In this document: positions 14,300 to 14,502 of the stretch, one piece after another | Layout: every line of letters begins with the position of its first letter | Position numbering within the stretch: the stretch's first letter is position 1 | Source: Oscillospiraceae bacterium | GTDB taxonomy: Bacteria; Bacillota; Clostridia; Oscillospirales; Acutalibacteraceae | Assembly: GCA_029004655.1 (NCBI GenBank) | Contig: JAQVYP010000029.1 | Location: 1 to 14,502, forward strand | Length of the DNA: 14,502 bases | Reading direction: 5' to 3' | Made by a program: the position numbers and the translations under genes | Notes under the pieces: generated by a model | Told to the model about the DNA's origin: nothing | What the model saw: only the letters and a program-made list of their open reading frames with translations | Database searches by the model: none

Positions 14300-14502
14300 A
14301 TGTCAAATAAAATCAGACTAACTGTGGGTGGTATAGAATATACGATTACTTCTGATGATGAGGAAAGCTATGTACGCAAGGTGGGAGACCAACTGAATAA
14401 GCGGCTCGATGAACTCTCAAGACACAATCCATTCTTATCGACTACTATGGTTGCTGTGCTTGCAGCATTAGAATTCTGTGATGATTCTTTAAAAGCAACA
14501 GC
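14300..14502 (+). CDS. zapA: Cell division protein ZapA (3' end beyond window)
   Basis: The visible 67 codons begin MSNKIRLTVGGIEYTITSDD, followed by EESYVRKVGDQLNKRLDEL and VAVLAALEFCDDSLKA. This is the ZapA pattern: a strand pair with v.i.G..Y.i, then a helix with e.y.r.va..vn..l.el, then the start of the long coiled-coil helix with vlaALn..de. ZapA binds and cross-links FtsZ filaments at the division site in the cytosol. The C-terminal coiled coil lies outside the window. ATG 14300 is chosen because GAGGTG stands 6 bases upstream. In-frame GTG 14291 and ATG 14264 would add 3 or 12 residues but lack good ribosome binding sites. Confidence 0.88.
   Translation, partial: MSNKIRLTVGGIEYTITSDDEESYVRKVGDQLNKRLDELSRHNPFLSTTMVAVLAALEFCDDSLKAT

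Noticed and set aside
1..14502. CRISPR array, tRNA, rRNA, insertion sequence or prophage gene
   Set aside because: No regularly spaced repeats, cloverleaf, transposase motif or phage-type gene was found on either strand by eye.

Overview
The window is AT-rich bacterial DNA with short intergenic gaps, strong Shine-Dalgarno sequences (AAAGGA, AGGAGG), extended -10 promoters (TGnTATAAT) and frequent TTG/GTG starts. Together with the holB-ricT pairing and a YaaO-type decarboxylase, this points to a low-GC Firmicute, most likely class Clostridia. An Oscillospiraceae/Ruminococcaceae member is plausible, but the sequence alone does not settle it. No phage, transposon, CRISPR, tRNA or rRNA is visible, so this is mostly ordinary chromosome.

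Layout. (1) 1-1294, minus strand: a two-gene cell-envelope operon. It has a degenerate LytR-CpsA-Psr-like membrane protein whose stop overlaps the TTG start of a lipoprotein. The lipoprotein runs off the left edge and looks like the N-terminal part of a transglutaminase-like protein. (2) 1295-1592: a divergent promoter region with two extended -10 promoters facing right and three consecutive inverted repeats. (3) 1593-6131, plus strand: a housekeeping operon of a class I/II PLP aminotransferase, tryptophanyl-tRNA synthetase (trpS), a YaaO-type Orn/Lys/Arg decarboxylase and DNA polymerase III delta' (holB). (4) 6132-7123: ricT (yaaT), with its own promoter and leader. A long bidirectional terminator closes this block. 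(5) 11384-7187, minus strand: a MarR repressor followed by two half-size ABC exporters with ATGA overlaps. The pair forms a heterodimeric, TM287/288-like multidrug exporter with one degenerate ATPase site, and a palindromic operator sits over the promoter. (6) 13965-11602, minus strand: a MacB-type single-chain ABC ATPase/permease with a large extracellular domain, its own terminator and a long structured leader. (7) From 14300, plus strand: the start of zapA, cut by the right edge.

How the genes work together: blocks 3 and 4 combine translation, replication-clamp loading and RNA processing in an order related to yaaO-tmk-...-holB-yaaT of Bacillus subtilis, but without tmk and darA. Blocks 5 and 6 are two independent export/resistance units. 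I do not see a clear-cut new defence or biosynthetic system. The signals most worth a second look are non-coding: the leader of the MacB-type gene with mutually exclusive pairings, the palindrome cluster before the aminotransferase, and a perfect 13-bp hairpin inside the decarboxylase gene.
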